DNA of 9,029 nt, from positions 1 through 9,029 of the forward strand of contig JACQWN010000707.1 in the NCBI GenBank assembly GCA_016209245.1. The letters are read 5' to 3'. The notes under the pieces were generated by a model. It saw nothing but the letters and a program-made list of their open reading frames with translations. It was not told the DNA's origin and ran no database searches. A program made the position numbers and the translations under genes. Below are positions 5,747 through 9,029 of this stretch, in pieces (position 1 is the stretch's first letter; each line of letters opens with the position of its first letter). The DNA is from Bacteroidia bacterium. Lineage in GTDB: Bacteria > Bacteroidota > Bacteroidia > Bacteroidales > BM523.

Positions 5747-6457
5747 TTATTTTATTATAATATTCAAATCATTCAACAGTTTTTCCTTATAGGATTTTCC
5801 GATTGGCACCATTTTTTTCCCTTCTTCTATCTGGATAATAATACAATTATCTTCGATAATATTTATTTTATCAATATTAATTATATGGGAACGATGAATC
5901 CGCCTGAATTTCTGATGTGGTAATTTCTTTTCAATGGATTTCAATGTAAAATGAATAGTGAATTTATCGGAAAATGTGTAAATAGTAACATAATTTTCAA
6001 GTGCTTCTATCCAAAGAATATCATCATATTTCAGCTTGATAAGCGATGAAGTTCTTTTGATAAAAATTTCATCTTTGCTATCAGCCAGCTCTTTTCTCTC
6101 ATTATACCGGGTTATAGCTTTATCAATAGCTTTGTAAAAACGTGCATAAGTAATGGGTTTGAGCAGGTAGTCGTCAACATCGTATTCAAATGCATCAAGT
6201 GCATATTTGTCTTTAGCTGATATAATAATAGTTTGAGGTGAATAATGTATATTTTTAAGAAATTCCAATCCCGACATTTCCGGCATCTCTATATCCAAAA
6301 AAACAAGGTGTATCTCTTCCTTTGACCTGAAAGCATTTATTGCATCAATGGCATTGGAATAAGAGCCAATAAGCTTAAGCCCTTCTGTTTTTGATATGAA
6401 TTCCTCAATAACCTTACGTGAAAGCCTATCATCGTCAATAATTATACAATTCATCAT
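5747..6457 (-). CDS. LytTR-family response regulator
   Basis: A 236-residue two-domain DNA-binding response regulator. The receiver domain covers about 1-120, with the acidic pocket D8/D9/D10, phosphoacceptor D55 in VFLDIEMPEMSG, S80 in the threonine/serine switch position and K100 in YLLKPI. All phosphorylation residues are intact. The LytTR DNA-binding domain spans about 128-232, with conserved features IEALENYVTIYT, LKSIEKKLP and FRRIHRSHIIN. It should bind direct-repeat operators after phosphorylation by a LytS/YehU-type membrane kinase, but no kinase gene is in this window, so the partner is unlinked or lies elsewhere. It is first in a minus-strand unit with the aminotransferase. Two ATG codons in tandem (6457 and 6454) serve equally as start; no clear Shine-Dalgarno. 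Confidence 0.95.
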   Translation of the reverse strand: MMNCIIIDDDRLSRKVIEEFISKTEGLKLIGSYSNAIDAINAFRSKEEIHLVFLDIEMPEMSGLEFLKNIHYSPQTIIISAKDKYALDAFEYDVDDYLLKPITYARFYKAIDKAITRYNERKELADSKDEIFIKRTSSLIKLKYDDILWIEALENYVTIYTFSDKFTIHFTLKSIEKKLPHQKFRRIHRSHIINIDKINIIEDNCIIIQIEEGKKMVPIGKSYKEKLLNDLNIIIK

Positions 6458-6513
6458 AATATTATGTATTTTTATTACTGTTTCATGGGTTAAAGCCGGT
6501 GATTTTCTTAATC

Positions 6514-6546
6514 AAACCTCATTCCGCCTAAAGCGGAATGAGGTTT
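6514..6546. repeat. Perfect 14-bp hairpin in the divergent spacer
   Basis: AAACCTCATTCCGC (6514-6527) and GCGGAATGAGGTTT (6533-6546) are exact complements around the loop CTAAA. It lies between two genes that point away from each other, 57 bases before the LytTR start and about 160 before the protease start, so a terminator role would be unexpected. It shares the CATTCCG core with the dispersed repeat at 4488-4515. More likely a repeat element, a regulator site, or a leader structure on the LytTR transcript. Confidence 0.8.
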
Positions 6547-6703
6547 ATCAACAGCTTTAATCCATCAGTTAATTTCTGAAATCCGTAAATTCGTCAAAAG
6601 AATTACAACATTAGTCAAAAATTTAAAATTATAAAAATTTTAATGAAAAATATGTTTTTTATTATTTTTGTTTGTATATTGCAGGTTGAAATATAAAGTT
6701 AAT

Positions 6704-9029
6704 ATGAAGACAAAAATTTATTATGTAAAATCACTGCTAATTCTCTTATTTTCAATTAGCAATTTGCTATCAACGGCTCAGCTGATCAGCAAAGACAAAT
6801 ATTTAGAGAAAACCGTTATAATTAAAATTAAAAATGCGAATAAAAGTATTTGCATAAATGATGGTATTATTGAACAGTCGCTTAACAAAATATTTAATGA
6901 TATAGAAGTTTCTGCAATAAAGAAAAAATTTCCTCACTCTAAGATTCCTGAAAAGAAATTTAATGAATATGGAATGCCGCTTATTGATTTGTCATTGATT
7001 TATGAAATAAAATATAACGGGGATTATGCAGTTGAAAAAGTAATCAGGTATCTCTCGTGCAGTCCTGTAATAGAATACGCCGAACCTCATTATCTGCATA
7101 AGCCGTTATATGTTCCTGACGATGCAAATAATGCAAGCACTTATCATCTCTCAAATATTCATGCCTATGAAGCATGGGACATCAGCAAAGGTAGTTCAGA
7201 TATTGTTATAGGTATTACCGATACCGGTACCGAGCTCGACAATGATGATTTATCCGGAAATATCGCTTATAATAATAACGACCCTTTTCCCTTTAATGGA
7301 CTCGATGACGATAATGACGGTTTTATTGATAATTACAGGGGCTGGGATTTGGGAAGTAACGATAATACCCCTCAAATTGACGAATATAATCCCTTACTTG
7401 CATCAAATATTCCACATGGAGTTTGGGTTTCCGGTTTTTCTTCTGCAACGCCAGATAATGGAATCTGTATTGCAGGTACAGGTTATTTTTGTAAATATCT
7501 TCCCGTTAAAATTTCAACCAAGGATCCTTATTCTAATTATACTTTATTAACTATGGCTTATGAAGGAATTGTATATGCCGCCGACCACGGATGTTCCATA
7601 ATTAATTGCTCTTGGGGCGGCAATTCTTATTCCATGTATGAACAGGATATTATCAATTATGCTACTTTCAACTGCAATGCCCTTGTAGTTGCCGCTGCAG
7701 GCAACGATCCAAATACTAATCTTTTTTACCCGGCATCGTACAATAATGTTTTAAGCGTGACCGGAACTGATGCAAATGATATAAAATGCAATACAAATTA
7801 TAATTATTTTGTTGATATTACTGCTCCCGGCTGCTCTGCCGGAAATTTTTATTCTACTTACCAAGAAAATTCATGTGCTCAGATGTTTTTTGGTTCTTCA
7901 TTCGCCAGTCCTATTGTCGCAGGTTGTGCAGGAATAGTAAAATCAGTATTTCCGAGCTATTCTCCTCTCCAGATAGCTGAACAACTAATCGTTACAGCCG
8001 ATATCATAGATACAATTCAGGAAAATTTGCCTTATGCAGGTATGCTTGGCGGCGGCAGAGTTAACCTTTATAAAGCCATAACAGAAGATTGGCATCCATC
8101 GGTGAAATTCATAAATTATTATTTTGATGATAATAATGACAGCATTTTACAATCAGGCGATATCATCGAGCTGAAGGGAACTTATATTAATTACCTATTT
8201 GAGGCAGAGAGTTTAAATGTTAATCTTACTTCGCAACAAACAAGCTATGTTCAAATAATGAATTGGGACAATCATCCGGGAACATTAGCAACTTTACAAA
8301 CTTATTCAAATCAGGCAGATCCGCTTACATTTAAAATTAAACCGGCAACACCTTTCAATCAGACAATTATATTGAAGCTTAATTTCACAGGATATTATTA
8401 CCAATCAGTTCAATATGTGCAGTTCGAAGTTAATGTCCCGATTATTGATGTTGATACAAATAAAATTTCCACATCCGTCACTACCGACGGAACTTTTGGA
8501 TACATCGGGATAAACCTTGATAAAGGGTTGGGTTTTAAATATAAAGGATGTACTTCTCTTCTGTATGAAGGCGGATTGATGTTCGGAAATTCAATATGGA
8601 CGATAGCAAACTGCTTCAGAAATAACAATGATTTTCATCCGGTTTCAATGCCTGTACATAACCAAAGCTCTCAAATATCCGATTTTGATGTAACAGGCTT
8701 GTTTACCGAATATTTGCTTAACTTGAAAGTCATTCAAAATACATATGCATGGGATGCTCCTCCCGATGAAGATTATGTTATTTTTGAATATTTATTTATA
8801 AATCCTTCCGGTGACACTATACGGAATTTCTATGCTGCACTTTGTTCCGACTGGGATGTTTTAAATCCTTTTGAAAATAAGATAAACTATGATGCCCCCA
8901 ATAAAATGTCGTATATATATAATTCTGTTAATGGCATTCATGTTGGTGTAAAATTGCTGACAGCGGGAAATGTAAGACATTTTGCAATAGATAATATTCC
9001 GGGCGGCGGTGGCGGTAATGGTATTGACA
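6704..9029 (+). CDS. Secreted subtilisin-like serine protease (S8), 3' end beyond the window
   Basis: Open for 775 codons with no stop before the edge. Residues 1-26 form a signal peptide (KIYYVKSLLILLFSISNLL, cleavage probably near STA-QL). An inhibitor-type propeptide follows to about 150, ending in YAEPHY before the mature-type TYHLSNIHAYEAWD. The catalytic triad is visible: D173 in GITDTGTELD, H238 in PHGVWVSG, S399 in GSSFASP, with oxyanion N334 in AAAGND. An acidic insert DDDNDGFIDN (201-210) looks like a calcium-binding loop, common in Bacteroidota members. The protease domain closes near 455 (GGGRVNLYKA). The long strand-rich C-terminal part then ends in a glycine run, GGGGGNG. A type IX secretion sorting domain is expected beyond the edge but unseen. 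The usual HGT is HGV here, a mild change. ATG at 6704 follows AT-rich leader DNA with no clear ribosome site. Confidence 0.95.
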   Translation, partial: MKTKIYYVKSLLILLFSISNLLSTAQLISKDKYLEKTVIIKIKNANKSICINDGIIEQSLNKIFNDIEVSAIKKKFPHSKIPEKKFNEYGMPLIDLSLIYEIKYNGDYAVEKVIRYLSCSPVIEYAEPHYLHKPLYVPDDANNASTYHLSNIHAYEAWDISKGSSDIVIGITDTGTELDNDDLSGNIAYNNNDPFPFNGLDDDNDGFIDNYRGWDLGSNDNTPQIDEYNPLLASNIPHGVWVSGFSSATPDNGICIAGTGYFCKYLPVKISTKDPYSNYTLLTMAYEGIVYAADHGCSIINCSWGGNSYSMYEQDIINYATFNCNALVVAAAGNDPNTNLFYPASYNNVLSVTGTDANDIKCNTNYNYFVDITAPGCSAGNFYSTYQENSCAQMFFGSSFASPIVAGCAGIVKSVFPSYSPLQIAEQLIVTADIIDTIQENLPYAGMLGGGRVNLYKAITEDWHPSVKFINYYFDDNNDSILQSGDIIELKGTYINYLFEAESLNVNLTSQQTSYVQIMNWDNHPGTLATLQTYSNQADPLTFKIKPATPFNQTIILKLNFTGYYYQSVQYVQFEVNVPIIDVDTNKISTSVTTDGTFGYIGINLDKGLGFKYKGCTSLLYEGGLMFGNSIWTIANCFRNNNDFHPVSMPVHNQSSQISDFDVTGLFTEYLLNLKVIQNTYAWDAPPDEDYVIFEYLFINPSGDTIRNFYAALCSDWDVLNPFENKINYDAPNKMSYIYNSVNGIHVGVKLLTAGNVRHFAIDNIPGGGGGNGID

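Noticed and set aside
5801..5830. TTGGCACC match to a sigma-54 -24 element
   Set aside because: It lies inside conserved LytTR codons and is followed by a T-run with no GC doublet at the -12 position.
5699..5923. Plus-strand open frame across the aminotransferase/LytTR junction
   Set aside because: It is antisense to the conserved LytTR C-terminus and the aminotransferase start, and shows no protein-like pattern.
7242..7550. Plus-strand open frame within the protease
   Set aside because: It is a shifted frame of the subtilase. The subtilase frame itself is open without a break and contains the catalytic aspartate, histidine and serine motifs.
8410..8628. Minus-strand open frame opposite the protease C-terminal part
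   Set aside because: It is antisense to a continuous, plausible coding frame and lacks any recognisable motif.

Overview
The window looks like chromosomal DNA from a member of the Bacteroidota, probably an uncultured lineage. It is clearly AT-rich and most starts lack a strong Shine-Dalgarno. The N-terminus of the class III aminotransferase (RQLFLRHLAQTS), the orphan LytTR regulator, the secreted subtilase with an Asp/Asn-rich insert, and an intergenic repeat whose translation reads LRFLTAFGMT all fit that group. This placement is inference from sequence style; there is no rRNA or marker gene to confirm it.

Layout. Bases 1-480 hold a possible 3' gene fragment from the left edge (+ strand, weak) and a small unrecognised gene on the minus strand (142-330). 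Bases 331-811 carry no convincing gene. They hold a perfect sigma-54 -24 element reading toward the small gene, two direct repeats behind it, and a long interrupted palindrome with near-matching ends. Bases 812-3375 are a minus-strand unit: a 58-residue zinc-ribbon-like protein, ispE (overlapping it by one base), then, 42 bases on, a sigma-54 activator with an N-terminal CARF-type sensor. A spacer with an 8-bp tandem repeat separates this from a second minus-strand unit (3522-6457): a LytTR response regulator, a class III aminotransferase and a secreted protein of unknown function, with a 6-base gap and then an ATGA overlap. A strong hairpin lies in the divergent spacer. From 6704 to the right edge runs a plus-strand secreted subtilisin-like protease, open for 775 codons and cut by the window.

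How they may work together. The CARF-AAA+-Fis protein is the most interesting gene. Its sensor has the conserved loop expected of the cyclic-oligonucleotide/RNA-end binding CARF superfamily, and its AAA+ domain keeps GAFTGA, so it should activate sigma-54 promoters when a nucleotide or RNA signal binds. A sigma-54-like element lies downstream of it, facing the small gene, with paired repeats at enhancer distance. This suggests, without proving, a small signal-responsive regulon extending left of the window. No cas gene, CRISPR array or rtc gene is visible here. The remaining genes look like ordinary metabolism, signalling and secretion, though one secreted protein has a dispersed intergenic repeat inside its signal-peptide coding region.
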